Assembly: GCA_000333855.2 (NCBI GenBank)
Contig: CM007316.1
Span: forward strand, 1,374,195 to 1,438,194
Direction: 5' to 3'
DNA length: 64,000 nucleotides
DNA from: Endotrypanum monterogeii
Lineage: Eukaryota > Euglenozoa > Kinetoplastea > Trypanosomatida > Trypanosomatidae
Of this stretch, positions 1-9,714 are shown piece after piece. A model generated the notes under the pieces. It saw only the letters and a program-made list of their open reading frames with translations. It did no database searches and was not told where the DNA came from. Numbering within the stretch: the stretch's first letter is position 1; every line of letters starts with the position of its first letter. A program made the translations under genes and the position numbers.

Positions 1-527
1 TTGTGGTGCGGTGCTTTGAATGCATGGCACGGGTCCATGCACCTCCCCCCTCCCTTTCTCTTTCTGTTCGGTATGCCACACGACTACGTAATGTACTGGT
101 CCTTCTTCTCGCCCCCCCCTCTCCCCCCGCCCTGCGAGGAGGTGAGAGCTTCGACATGATTGTGAAACTCCTTTTTTTTCAGGATAGAGGAGGACCTTCA
201 TCAACGCGTGCTGATAGTGTTTCCCATGCACTGGCAGTGCCTGGCGCTTGCCCATTCGGTTTCTTTTTGTTACCTTTTCTTCCCAGATTTTGTCTTTCAC
301 TGCCCTCAGTCCTTCCTACAGATGACCTCTTCGCTCATGCCCATGCTCTATATCCTTTTTACGCGGAATGGCCGGAGGGGGCGGTGGTAGAAGAAAGGCA
401 GGGGTGCGATGCACCCGTACATCATCCTTGCCTGCAGTGCAGTGAATGCCACCTTTTTTTCCTCTGCATATTTTGTATGTTTCTCTCCTCCAAGATGCAA
501 GACGAGTTCCACCTTTGTCTGTTTCCA

Positions 528-528
<1 letters not shown>

Positions 529-559
<31 letters not shown>
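529..559. repeat. (GT)n microsatellite
   Basis: About 30 bases of GT dinucleotides with one interruption. Tracts of this kind recur in the spacers of this window. Confidence 0.9.
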
Positions 560-880
560 GTGGATGTGGGCCGCTCCAACGAGGCTCACCGCGAAGATCG
601 ATGGTCATCGTGGAGGTTGCAGTGCCATCAGCTGCAGGAGTCAAAGGGTGGGGGCTGGGAGTTGGCAGCGTTTAGGGCGGCGATGGAGGGATCGCATATC
701 CAATTCACTTGGCCACACATGTGTAGCACATGGATGTACCAGAGATGTGCCTCGCGCAATGGACATGCCACAGGTCGGAAAGAGCATGAGACTGTATGCA
801 TACGTTGTGCTACGATACGATCATGCTTTTTAAACGTGCACAGCGGTAGTATCGCACTTTATATGTATATAATACACATG

Positions 881-881
<1 letters not shown>

Positions 882-922
<41 letters not shown>
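882..922. repeat. (TA)n microsatellite, left of assembly gap
   Basis: About 40 bases of TA followed by TTTAGTATATACTG, then the N gap. The same TTTAGTATAT flank recurs after the second TA tract at 1013-1053. Confidence 0.9.
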
Positions 923-925
<3 letters not shown>

Positions 926-948
926 GTATATACTGTCGTCGTACGTAC

Positions 949-990
949 NNNNNNNNNNNNNNNNNNNNNNNNNNNNNNNNNNNNNNNNNN
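949..990. other. Assembly gap (42 N)
   Basis: Forty-two undetermined bases lie between two AT microsatellites. The true length is unknown. The gap most likely reflects failure to assemble or sequence through low-complexity AT repeats. Confidence 0.99.
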
Positions 991-1010
991 TAGTATTATA
1001 ATAACTACAC

Positions 1011-1012
<2 letters not shown>

Positions 1013-1053
<41 letters not shown>
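1013..1053. repeat. (TA)n microsatellite, right of assembly gap
   Basis: About 40 bases of TA ending in TTTAGTATATTAAAA. It shares its downstream flank with the left tract, so the two may be one locus duplicated or split by the assembler. Confidence 0.9.
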
Positions 1054-1056
<3 letters not shown>

Positions 1057-1612
1057 GTATATTAAAATCATTCTTCAAAAAAAAAAGTTGGCATTCTCAG
1101 CCCTTTTCAATTTTTCTCTGCGCACGTGGGGCACCTCTTTGCTCTGCGAATGGAATGATGGTGACCGCATTGTTAATTTTTCGCCGCTCATTTGCTGTCA
1201 TGCGCGCGCGTCTCGGTAGGGGGATGGGGTGGGTCTCGTCATCATCTTTTTCTCCCGATTTTTTTATTTCTTCTATAGTCCAGTCAGCGTGAACCTCCTC
1301 TGAATTCACCTTTGCAAATCAATTGCTAGAGTATCTTCATATCGGTTGAAGAAGGCAGCGCACCGTAAGGTGCAGACATGAGTCAGCTGTCTTGGATGGT
1401 CTATGTACATCCGGGAACAACTTGCCGATACGTTGCTATGGTAGCGCTGCAAACAACTCACATTTCTTTCCTACACCCCGTCTTGAGCAAGCCTACCGTT
1501 GTGAGTACCTTTTATATGGGCACCACGCGTGTATACACATAAAATTCTCATGCTGTTTGTGTCTTAGCCGTGCGCTTGTCACCCTCTTCCCGCTCGTTCT
1601 TTTGCTCCGGGG

Positions 1613-1623
1613 AGGTGGCACAG
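1613..1623 (+). promoter_or_regulatory. Predicted spliced-leader acceptor for the gene at 1630
   Basis: A pyrimidine-rich stretch (about 1575-1608) is followed by AG at 1613-1614 and AG at 1622-1623, just before ATG 1630. This leaves a very short 5' UTR and rules out upstream non-ATG extensions of the reading frame. Confidence 0.55.
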
Positions 1624-1629
1624 AATTGC

Positions 1630-3840
1630 ATGGATAGTGGTCCTGAGGGCTCCGGCAGGGGCCGCAGCCGCTCCTCCGTCGGCGCTCCCACAGAGCAGTT
1701 CGGTTTTCAAGACAACCGCGCCAGTGGGGCGAGCACGGCCACCAATATGTCCGGCGGAAGCGGTAGTGCTACAAGTCACCCCTCGGAGCGCGCGATCACG
1801 TTCAATACCGCCGATCGCTGTGTCATTAGTCTGGCAGTGGATGATCTCTCCAGCGCACTCGGTATTCGCCGGGCAGACTTGGTGTCACAGCGACTCATGC
1901 TTCAAGGCCGCTCGGCCCCTTCCTACCGCCTTGGCTCTTCTCGTCTGGGGAGTGCCTTCAGCACCGGTGGAGGCGGTGAGACAGGTTTTTCTTCTGGTAT
2001 TGCAACCACCACCACAGGGGTGACTACTGAGTCTCCCCGTACATCCGAAAGCCTTTGTGCAACACCACCCTTGACGCGACGGCCAGTGTATTACCAGCGG
2101 CGGCAGAGCACACTTCGTGCTACGCAGCTTGGTGTTGAGACGTCAGTGTTATCCTCCGCCACAGTGCAACTGTTGCCGCCTCCACTGCCACCGTCATCGA
2201 CATTGTCTTTTCTTCCGTGTGACGATGCATCGTCGTCGTCTCGACGAAGCGGCACTCCTCCGCCGGGTGGTGTAGGCACATGTCGCAGGGGACTAGCAGG
2301 ACCCCACGGTGCTGGCACCGCGTTATTCCGAGGAAAGGACACTGAGGGGGACTCTTCAGTAGAGGAAGAGGCGTCATCTGACTGCGGCGAGGAGACAACA
2401 CTGTTGAGCGCGACGGTGACGGCGCCGGAACCCCACAGCGGTGCTGACTGCAGACCGAGCTACACACCAAGATCGGCCCTTCGCTCAGGCGCCTCGGCAC
2501 CGCACGCCCGACTAGCAGCGGACAACAGAATCAATGAGTCTCGCCATCAGCAGGCATGTGAAGAGGGAGGGGAGGAGGTGCACCCAGCGACCCGCAGTGC
2601 CTCTCCCCGTCGCGTGCACTTTGCTGATGACGTTATCGAGTCTATCCATGTTGCGGTGCCCGACAACGAGTTCATGCGTCTGGTGGTTGTGTACACTCGT
2701 CCGTGGTATGCGTACGTGCTGCTGGCTCTATTCGGTGTGCTCCTCGGACTCTCGTACGCCAGCGTGATGACCCTCGAGGAGGACCTGCTGAGACTGAAGG
2801 ATCGCGCCATGTCAGCGCCATTTGTTTTTTTAATCGTAATAGGCATGGGGGCTTTCGTTTTCACGGTGCACCTCCTGTCGTGTTGGAGACCGGACAGCGA
2901 AGAGCAGCAGGGCTTCTTCGAGGACGCAGGGCAGCGGGGGCGGCTACCGCAGTTGTGGTCGTACTGCACACTTACCATCTTAGGATTGGTAACAGCTCTA
3001 GTAGTCAGTTGGTCTATAATCTCGACTGTCGCAGGTGTCATGGTGGTCTCACTCGCGTGTCACCTTGTTGTAGAATACATCAACCGCGGTGACAGCGGGG
3101 ATACTGTTACACACTGGGATTCATTGGGTTGTCTGACGGCTTGTATTGGTGTGGCCTCGATGGTGCTCGGTGATGTACTGCAGGGGATGATGGCTCTTGA
3201 CGAATCACTGGATTTCACCCTTTTTTCATTATCGGGGTGGGGTATGAGCGTGGTTGTTTCTGGCGTCTGCTGGACATGCTTTGTACGGCAGCTGCGGGAT
3301 ATGAGCCAGCGTGTGAGCCAACACTTTCTTCTCTCGAGCTCGTTGGTAGTGAGCACGCTGACACTCGGCCTTGGTACATATGTTATTAATATGGTTCTTG
3401 TATCTGATGAAGAAAACACTGTCAGGAGTGATGGTGCGGATACCCGCCCAACATCCACAGACACCTGGATTAGCGTATCGCTGTCCTCGAATGGCGTGCT
3501 TCTCCCTTGCTACCGCTTTTTCCCCGACGTGGTCGTGCTTCTCGGTGGAGGTATCTGCTCTCTACTGTGTTGGTACGCCTACCACGCCGTGTCTTTCTAC
3601 GTCGACCACGCTGCCAGCTCTGCGTGCATGGTGCTGGGTACCGTACTTTCCGCATTACCTCTTATCGTTCTTCGGGCTATGCGAATCAGAGGGGTAGCTG
3701 CCACAACAGCCGCAGTGCCGTTGTGGCCCTTGGTGGCTACAGCCGCTGGAGTAGCAGTCGCGGATGCGGGTGCGGCGATGGTTGTTTGGTCAGGGTTTCG
3801 GTATCGTCGTGAGGCAGAGATTCGCATAGTATTGGATTGA
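1630..3840 (+). CDS. Polytopic membrane protein with long disordered N-terminus
   Basis: A 736-residue protein of unrecognised family. Residues 1 to about 350 are Ser/Gly/Arg/Thr-rich and probably disordered, with acidic patches near 240-260. From about residue 358 to the end there are roughly nine or ten hydrophobic segments with short loops, so the protein is an integral membrane protein, possibly a transporter or an organelle-membrane component. The extreme C-terminus (RYRREAEIRIVLD) is charged and hydrophilic. The first ATG after the predicted splice acceptor is at 1630; the frame stays open upstream only through non-ATG codons. There is no signal peptide at the start because the membrane domain is C-terminal. 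A ten-helix transporter of the drug/metabolite type is possible, but no signature motif was seen. The gene call is strong; the function is unknown. Confidence 0.88.
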   Translation: MDSGPEGSGRGRSRSSVGAPTEQFGFQDNRASGASTATNMSGGSGSATSHPSERAITFNTADRCVISLAVDDLSSALGIRRADLVSQRLMLQGRSAPSYRLGSSRLGSAFSTGGGGETGFSSGIATTTTGVTTESPRTSESLCATPPLTRRPVYYQRRQSTLRATQLGVETSVLSSATVQLLPPPLPPSSTLSFLPCDDASSSSRRSGTPPPGGVGTCRRGLAGPHGAGTALFRGKDTEGDSSVEEEASSDCGEETTLLSATVTAPEPHSGADCRPSYTPRSALRSGASAPHARLAADNRINESRHQQACEEGGEEVHPATRSASPRRVHFADDVIESIHVAVPDNEFMRLVVVYTRPWYAYVLLALFGVLLGLSYASVMTLEEDLLRLKDRAMSAPFVFLIVIGMGAFVFTVHLLSCWRPDSEEQQGFFEDAGQRGRLPQLWSYCTLTILGLVTALVVSWSIISTVAGVMVVSLACHLVVEYINRGDSGDTVTHWDSLGCLTACIGVASMVLGDVLQGMMALDESLDFTLFSLSGWGMSVVVSGVCWTCFVRQLRDMSQRVSQHFLLSSSLVVSTLTLGLGTYVINMVLVSDEENTVRSDGADTRPTSTDTWISVSLSSNGVLLPCYRFFPDVVVLLGGGICSLLCWYAYHAVSFYVDHAASSACMVLGTVLSALPLIVLRAMRIRGVAATTAAVPLWPLVATAAGVAVADAGAAMVVWSGFRYRREAEIRIVLD

Positions 3841-4595
3841 GGACCCTTTTATTTGTTTCATTGCGTCCCGCAGCTACATATTTTTTTTTTCTTCATTAGA
3901 AGTCTTTTTCTTCTCCTCACTGCAAAAAAAAAAAATGTTCTGCGACTGATGTCTCCACCTTCAGCTTTTTTTTAGGCGTTGCCCTGCGCATCTGTACTTT
4001 CATTCACCCAGATTTGTTTGTGGGGTGTTTGTTGTGTTTTCCTCCATTTTATTTGAGGGATCTACGACAGGGCTTCACCTTGCTACACCCTCCCCCCCTT
4101 CAGTGTGTGCATTTTTTTAAAATTATTCTGTCGCTTTTCTTCTATTTCGAGAGATCGAGGGCATACCCTGCTTGCGCTTATTTCAGGCATCGCTTTGTTG
4201 CTCGCGCGCCTTTACCCTACGTCCTTCTCTCTCCTGGGGGTGCGGTGAGATGAAGTAACTTCGGTGGGGTGCACGTTTATCATTCAAAAGACGTTTTTCT
4301 TTTTTCGTACAAACGCGGTTTGAATGCTTCACGTTTTTTCTTGCATTTTCAGAAGATATATTCGCTGACTACTGCTCGCCGTGATTCCTCCGCGGTTGCC
4401 GCTGCTCTCTGTGCAAGTGACTTCGTTTCTACCCGCTTTTCTGCGCGCGCCGCTCTCTCACCTTTCTTCATATGATATTTTTCTGCACTCCGCTTTCCAG
4501 AAACTTTTGTTTGAGCAGAGACCTCGTTAGGGAGGGAAATATATCGATATCATGTTTTCTGTTGAGGGAGCTGTTATCAACCTCATCATCTTATT

Positions 4596-4599
<4 letters not shown>

Positions 4600-4645
<46 letters not shown>

Positions 4646-4650
4646 GTGTG
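4600..4650. repeat. (GT)n microsatellite
   Basis: About 50 bases of TG/GT dinucleotide with one C interruption at 4641. It is one of the longest pure GT tracts in the window. Confidence 0.95.
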
Positions 4651-5118
4651 ATTAGTGGGTGCGCGGCGGAAGCGAATGCGTGTACGCGTGCGCCCGACCG
4701 AGGCTATGTTCTCACATGCCTCGATTTTTTCATACCTTTCCCTGATGGTTTCTTTCCCCTCGCGGAGTCAAGGTAGATAAAAAGAAAGAGAGGAGGCAGC
4801 CATCGTTTGCGTCATTCTCCCCTTCCGGCCCATCCCTGATGGGGAATCTGATTCGTTTCATACAGCTGCCGCCACCGCACGCTCACATCCTCGTTTCTCT
4901 TCTCGTCGTGGTAAACATTTCGCTGTCCACACTTCTTCCCTCCCCTTTGCTTCACCTAGCCTCTTGTCTGTCAATTTATTATCTTTTTTTTTTTTTTCGC
5001 GGGCGTATTTGTGTGTGCGTCGGAGGAGTGAACGACACTACTGCTGTGCTTCCTTGGCGTCTACCTATCTGCGTTGAAGGTGTAATAGACGTATAAACAA
5101 ACTGCCCCCCCCCTTCAT

Positions 5119-5157
5119 ACACACACACACACACACACACACATACATATATATATA
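5119..5157. repeat. Compound (CA)n-(TA)n microsatellite
   Basis: CA dinucleotides (5119-5143) pass into a short TA run. The tract follows a C homopolymer. Confidence 0.9.
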
Positions 5158-5500
5158 GTCTTCTGCTAGGGTGGTGTCTGCGTACAGTGTTTGTATCTGG
5201 GGCCCCTTTGCAAGGACGAGGTCATAAAACACATACAGAGGGTGACCGACGAAGCAGTCCCCAGTTTCGTCAGAGCAATAACTTGTCACACTGTTGCTGC
5301 TGCTGCTGCCTTCGTTTCTTCATTTTTTAGTGTTTCCCTACTCTTGTTCTTTCGTCTACGTACCCGAGAAACGCACGTGGTAAATATCGTACCGCATAGA
5401 CGCACGCCTTCATTTCGTTCTCTTCCATTCCTGCCAGTGAGTGTGGCACACACGGGTTGCAGCCGGGTCACTGAACTCTCCTCACCGCCTCCTCTACACT

Positions 5501-5577
5501 AGATGCTCGAAGGACAGGGCTCCCTGACCATAGCAGTCATCCAAGTTCTAACCAAGAGCTTTTTGTGGGAAGTGTAG
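5501..5577 (+). promoter_or_regulatory. Acceptor AG directly followed by a 24-codon uORF
   Basis: A pyrimidine-rich stretch (about 5473-5500) ends in AG at 5501-5502, and ATG follows at once at 5503. This frame runs 24 codons to TAG at 5575-5577, about 100 bases before the FAM161-like start at 5681. If this acceptor is used, the short frame would be the first one met by scanning ribosomes. If the acceptor at 5436 is used, the uORF is still included. Confidence 0.4.
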
Positions 5578-5680
5578 TGCACAACAGTAAGTGTGTGTGC
5601 GCCAGCGGACATACCGCGTGGGGAGGGGGAAGGAAGGAGGTCTCTCACGGCATTGCATTCGATATCTGCAAGGTGTCGCC

Positions 5681-8545
5681 ATGGAGGAGCTACTCGCCAC
5701 TCAGCTGGCCGAATTGCGCGAGGAGCAGGAGCAGCTCGAGCAGAAGCTCGGCCACAACGCATTGGGGGTGCCTCGGAGAACGTGGAGCACCCCAGCCACA
5801 GAATCCCCGACTAAACGAAACCAGGAAACACACCGGTGTGTACGTGAGCTCACGGCGGAGGAAGCTGTCAGGACAACTGCCGCCTCTTTCTCAGCGGGGC
5901 CTGCTGACACTATAAATGATGGCTACCCACTAGGCACCCTGCCTCACGACGGCATGTCTGCTTCACAAGGGGGGAGCTCTTCACCAGTGCCGGATACCGT
6001 CGGAGGAGTCACGCGTGCACGCTGGAGCTACGAGGAACGTCTCGGGGAGATGGAGTCGCTGAGGCGCAAGTACGAGTCGTACGCGCGGGAGGCGATGAAT
6101 CGCTACTTTATCTCTGTGAACGACTACCAGGGCTACAGGAAGCGTCGTGACACGCAGAAGATTGTGAAACCGTTTTCGTTTGAGGCTCGAGAGCTCATCA
6201 AGCCACAGCGCATCAGAGAGCAACGCGCAGAGCAGGAGCGACAGGCACGAGAGGCTGCGGAGACAGGGCATGATCGAAACCCATACAAGGCGACACCTGT
6301 ACCGCCCTCCACCTTTATGAACAAGTACGCACTGATGGTCGAGGAGTGGTGTCAGCGCAAGGCGGCAATCGAGATGATGTCGCGCGAGCGTGCCTCTATT
6401 GCCAAGAAGGAGTCTGCCTATGTGCGACTCTCCGCGCAAGGGCTGCGCAGCACACGCGAGGAGCTGATGGGTGTGGTCTATGGACCCGATGGCAATCCTC
6501 TCACGAGGAATGAGTTGCGGAGGCGTGCACAGAGTGCTCACACCGCGGAAGGGCGGCGAAAAGGTGTCTCGGCCTCCTTACGTGAGGTGCCTCTTGAGGT
6601 GCGTATGAAGCTTTGGCCCGCACTAAGCGACCACCAGCGGGTGCGGAACGAACGCATCAAGTTCCTCGCAACTCTTCGAAAATCTGAAGTAGACGCGGAG
6701 GTACGCCAAGTGATGCCTTTGCTCTCGAGTCCTTCTCCAGCTCGTCACACTGACGCGGCCGACTCCTTTGGGGCCAACATTGCCTCTTTGCTGGCCGCCG
6801 TGAGCTGCGGCAGCGGTGGTGAAGCAGCGCCGCACTATGGGGTTGGACAGGCTGTCCTATCGTCCAATCCAGTATCAGTGCCAGCTGCTGCAGGTGGCGC
6901 AGTCGCCGGTACTCCAGTCCCTTCTGTTATGCCACCGCCACCAGCAGCAGCTGGCGTGAGTGCCTCGCCTCTTCTCGCAACGGTGCCTCCTCCACCTCCT
7001 ACGAATCCGGCACCCCCGATGCCTCCTGGCTTAGCGACGGTGGCACCACTACCGGTGCCATCATCCTCGATTAGCTGTGTTGTACCGCCTCCACCGGTTA
7101 CGGTGCCTCAGCCTATTGTTTCGGTGCACCCACCTTCCCTACAATCCGCTCCAGCTGCGGTCGCTGACGCACCCCTGCCCCCTTCTTGTACTCCTGGTGC
7201 TTTCCCAGCTCCCCCACTGGCTGCTTCCACAACCTCTCCGGCACCGGCTGCTCATCTCTCCGCACCCGCTTCTTCCGTCAACGCGGGTGCACCGGCTGCT
7301 GTGAAGGGAGTGAGACGGAAAACAGAGAAAAATGCGGAAGCAGCGTGGCGCCGTTACAATCCACATTTAACCTTTACGCCAAATGTGCGGCCCGGGGTGC
7401 CCAACTTCGAAGCGCTGTGGGCCCAACACAATGCAGAGCTCGCAGAAAAGAAAAAAAAGCATCCGACGACGGTGCCAAGGCCGTTTGACTTGACACCGAC
7501 TGTGCGGGATAGCAAGATTGTTGGGCGCCGGCCGGTGCGCAGCGTGTCGGCTTTCGGGCCACCACGTCGCCACCGCTCACCGTCCAGTGGCAAAACACGC
7601 CCAGTAGCCGGCGCACCACCAATGCCAGCAAACAGCGCAACAGGGCCTCAGTCACCTCTACACGGCGCACCTCGCGGCACTCGCGCTCACGCTTTACGGA
7701 CAGAGGCGATCTATTCACACTACGTCAAGCAGTCGGAGGATCGCACCGCTACAGCAGAGGGTGATGAAGAGTTTTGGAAGGCAGTAGCGCAGCGGCGCCG
7801 AGAGGTTCGCAAGCGACTGAGTGCTTATCTCGTCGACCACCACGCTGAGCACGAGCGGGCAATCACCAAGAGAGTGCGAGCTCTGCGTGCTGCGATGCGA
7901 GAGAGTGAGAGGGCGGCCAAGGAGCGTCTGACGGAGATGAGGCAGAGGGTTTCTGAAATGCCGCCGGTTTTCGCTGAGCCGGTGCAGTTGAACGATCAGT
8001 CAAAGGCACGCGCCGCGGTGGAAAGGGGTATCTTACAGTCGCTGAGGGAGACCGGACTGGACGGCGCCACCATAAGGAACATCATCGCTTCCTCGCCGTC
8101 TCCTGCGACGGATACTGCTTTAGACGCAGCAGGCTCTATCGCAGCCGGGACAGTCGACGGGGGTGGGCAAAGGGAAAATGATGCTTCTACAGCCGATGGT
8201 GAGCAGGGGGGCTCAAAGCAAGGTGAAGCATCGCCTGGTCCAGTTGCACGCAGCTCCTTGAGTGAACTTGTGAAGGCTCCGAAGCGTGGCTCTAGCGACA
8301 GCAGTAGCAGCAGCAGCAGCGACAGCGACGACAGCAGCAGCTCCAGCAGCAGCAATAGCAGCAGCAGCAACAGCAGCAGCCACAGTACTGTCCGAATATC
8401 CCTGCCTGGCAGTTCCACGAGGGGTGGATCCTCTCGTCCTTCTCTCTCCGTCATCTCCGTGCCCGTTCCGAAATCGATAGAAACCACAAAGAAAGTCAGT
8501 GTTGAGTACAGCGATGACAGCTTTGAGTCATCTGACAGCGATTAG
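5681..8545 (+). CDS. FAM161/UPF0564 family protein (centriole/cilium type)
   Basis: A 954-residue protein with the two hallmark blocks of the FAM161 (UPF0564) family. The first, near residues 160-235, has a KPFSFEARE motif, then YKATPVPPSTF and a helical segment. The second, near 565-610, has FTPNVRPGVPNFEALW, a Lys-rich helix, and TTVPRPFDL. The blocks are separated by a long Pro/Ala/Val-rich insertion (about 395-540). A charged coiled coil follows (about 670-800), then a poly-Ser/Asp tract near 870-905 and a basic, acidic-tailed end. Human FAM161A is a microtubule-binding protein of the centriole and photoreceptor cilium; a basal body or axoneme role here is inference. The ATG at 5681 is the first in frame; upstream extension would need non-ATG starts. 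A short uORF lies in the leader. Family assignment is confident; location and function are inferred. Confidence 0.88.
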   Translation: MEELLATQLAELREEQEQLEQKLGHNALGVPRRTWSTPATESPTKRNQETHRCVRELTAEEAVRTTAASFSAGPADTINDGYPLGTLPHDGMSASQGGSSSPVPDTVGGVTRARWSYEERLGEMESLRRKYESYAREAMNRYFISVNDYQGYRKRRDTQKIVKPFSFEARELIKPQRIREQRAEQERQAREAAETGHDRNPYKATPVPPSTFMNKYALMVEEWCQRKAAIEMMSRERASIAKKESAYVRLSAQGLRSTREELMGVVYGPDGNPLTRNELRRRAQSAHTAEGRRKGVSASLREVPLEVRMKLWPALSDHQRVRNERIKFLATLRKSEVDAEVRQVMPLLSSPSPARHTDAADSFGANIASLLAAVSCGSGGEAAPHYGVGQAVLSSNPVSVPAAAGGAVAGTPVPSVMPPPPAAAGVSASPLLATVPPPPPTNPAPPMPPGLATVAPLPVPSSSISCVVPPPPVTVPQPIVSVHPPSLQSAPAAVADAPLPPSCTPGAFPAPPLAASTTSPAPAAHLSAPASSVNAGAPAAVKGVRRKTEKNAEAAWRRYNPHLTFTPNVRPGVPNFEALWAQHNAELAEKKKKHPTTVPRPFDLTPTVRDSKIVGRRPVRSVSAFGPPRRHRSPSSGKTRPVAGAPPMPANSATGPQSPLHGAPRGTRAHALRTEAIYSHYVKQSEDRTATAEGDEEFWKAVAQRRREVRKRLSAYLVDHHAEHERAITKRVRALRAAMRESERAAKERLTEMRQRVSEMPPVFAEPVQLNDQSKARAAVERGILQSLRETGLDGATIRNIIASSPSPATDTALDAAGSIAAGTVDGGGQRENDASTADGEQGGSKQGEASPGPVARSSLSELVKAPKRGSSDSSSSSSSDSDDSSSSSSSNSSSSNSSSHSTVRISLPGSSTRGGSSRPSLSVISVPVPKSIETTKKVSVEYSDDSFESSDSD
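8297..8388 (+). repeat. AGC/GAC-rich trinucleotide tract inside the FAM161-like gene
   Basis: Imperfect AGC repeats with GAC and AAC units encode the poly-Ser/Asp/Asn stretch near the C-terminus. Such tracts vary in length easily, so residue counts may differ between strains. Confidence 0.85.
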
Positions 8546-9284
8546 TCACACTGAAAATACGCTGCACACCTGCCTCCTTTCTCAGTGTCACTCCCCCCCC
8601 CCCCCCACCCACACACACCATGCTTTGGTGTGCACTGAGCACTTCATATGGAGAGGGAGGGGGGGGGGGCAACTGAAGATGGCAGTGTATGGAAGGCAAA
8701 AAGACTTGTGCGTATGCGTGTTTGTGTGTCTATGCCTCATTTCAAAAGCGGGGAGGCACATCTGTACGACAGGACGTCTTTTTTTTTTTTTAATCACTTG
8801 TCTTTTTCCTTTCCTTTGCTCTCTGTTATAGACGGTGGTGGTCAACAATGCAGTTGGGGGCTGTTGAAGATCTCGGTGTGCGCGCCTGTATGTCTGTGTG
8901 ATATTTTGTGACGGGGGGATTGGGTAATTAAAACCGTACACGCCACTTCACTTATTAGGAGGTGGTGTCCAGTGTAGATGGGCCAGTTTTTTCATCCCCT
9001 CGAGGAACACACACACACACACACTTATATATGCAGACTCAGGACTTCAACGTGCACACCGCATCATGCATAGAAATAAATCTTCATTACATCGGCACAC
9101 TCGAAAAAGATGATTCTTTGATATACAATGGCCCACGTCCTGTGACTGCTGTTCGTCAGAGAGGACATATGGGAGCTGCTTGCGGGGGGTGTCATTGGTG
9201 AAGCTGCGTGCTGTATTCGGTACGTACAATATCTTCACATCGAGCCTAGTTTTTTTTTTTTTTGCTCGATTATCATCAGGCTGT

Positions 9285-9432
9285 GCTACGTGTCTCCCAG
9301 GATGCGGCGCTCCAGCTACACGGAGACCGTGAGGACAGGGATGGGGCGGGGGAGGCCACGCCCGCGGTTGTCCGGGCCGCCGAAAGGTGGCTAAGAGCCT
9401 CCCTGCCTTTGTCCCTCTGCCCGCTCTCTTGA
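9285..9432. other. GC-rich non-coding block, possibly a degenerate retroposon
   Basis: About 150 bases are clearly richer in G and C than the surrounding T-rich spacer and hold no initiated + strand frame. Leishmania 3' UTRs and spacers often carry short degenerate retroposons (SIDER), and the composition and position fit that idea. I cannot align it to a SIDER consensus from the sequence alone, so this is only a candidate. Confidence 0.25.
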
Positions 9433-9556
9433 ATTGGTACCACGCTGTTTTCATGGAGGTGAACTTTCTGTGAGGGTATTCATTCTTGAACACAATTTCT
9501 TCCTGCCCTATTCACTTCTTCATCTTCAATGAAAAAATGAACTTTTTTTTTCGCGC

Positions 9557-9630
9557 GTGTGTGTGTGTGCTGGTACCAAGACACACACACACACACACAC
9601 AGACACACACACACACACACAGACAGAGAC
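9557..9630. repeat. Opposed (GT)n and (CA)n tracts, potential hairpin
   Basis: A GT run (9557-9569) and a CA run (9581-9630, with AG interruptions) flank the palindrome GGTACC. The two arms can pair, giving a stem of about 12 pairs just upstream of the splice-acceptor tract of the next gene. Confidence 0.8.
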
Positions 9631-9684
9631 ACATCCCCTTCCTTCTGCCCTCCCCTCCACTTACTCGCTCACCTTTTGCACTTC

Positions 9685-9686
9685 AG
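9685..9686 (+). promoter_or_regulatory. Predicted spliced-leader acceptor for the gene at 9715
   Basis: A 50-base pyrimidine-rich tract (9633-9684) ends in CTTCAG. The predicted 5' UTR is about 29 bases and ATG 9715 is the first start codon after it. Confidence 0.65.
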
Positions 9687-9714
9687 TTTGTTTTTCATTG
9701 GTGAGTTGGCGTGG

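Larger units (their letters stand above)
1..1629. other. Intergenic leader region, no supported gene
   Basis: No credible gene is seen. The region holds pyrimidine tracts, a GT microsatellite (529-559), a block of balanced composition without an initiated frame (about 580-850), two AT microsatellites around an N gap, and a T-rich stretch. A long open frame from base 3 to 833 runs through the pyrimidine tracts and the GT repeat and is judged spurious. The last 50 bases form the trans-splice acceptor region of the membrane-protein gene at 1630. Confidence 0.7.
3841..5680. other. Intergenic spacer with GT and CA microsatellites and a short upstream frame
   Basis: T-rich spacer without a credible gene. 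It contains a long GT repeat (4600-4650), a CA/TA repeat (5119-5157), many pyrimidine tracts, and two acceptor-like sites upstream of the FAM161 gene (AG at 5436-5437 and 5501-5502). A 24-codon upstream frame starts immediately after the second site. Confidence 0.7.
8546..9714. other. Intergenic spacer
   Basis: No supported gene. It has C and G homopolymers near 8588-8680, a CA tract (9007-9024), a GC-rich block (9285-9432), and an opposed GT/CA pair (9557-9630) just upstream of the acceptor for the next gene. Confidence 0.7.

Noticed and set aside
3..833. Long + strand open frame at the window start
   Set aside because: It starts with a non-ATG codon, reads through pyrimidine tracts and a GT microsatellite, and has no coding-like composition.
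1097..1309. Reverse-strand frame with many charged residues
   Set aside because: It begins with GTG, and the Lys/Asp-rich wording is produced by T runs on the + strand.
9047..9493. Reverse-strand frame of 148 codons across the GC-rich block
   Set aside because: No ATG at the start, low-complexity reading of A and T runs, and no acceptor signal on that strand.
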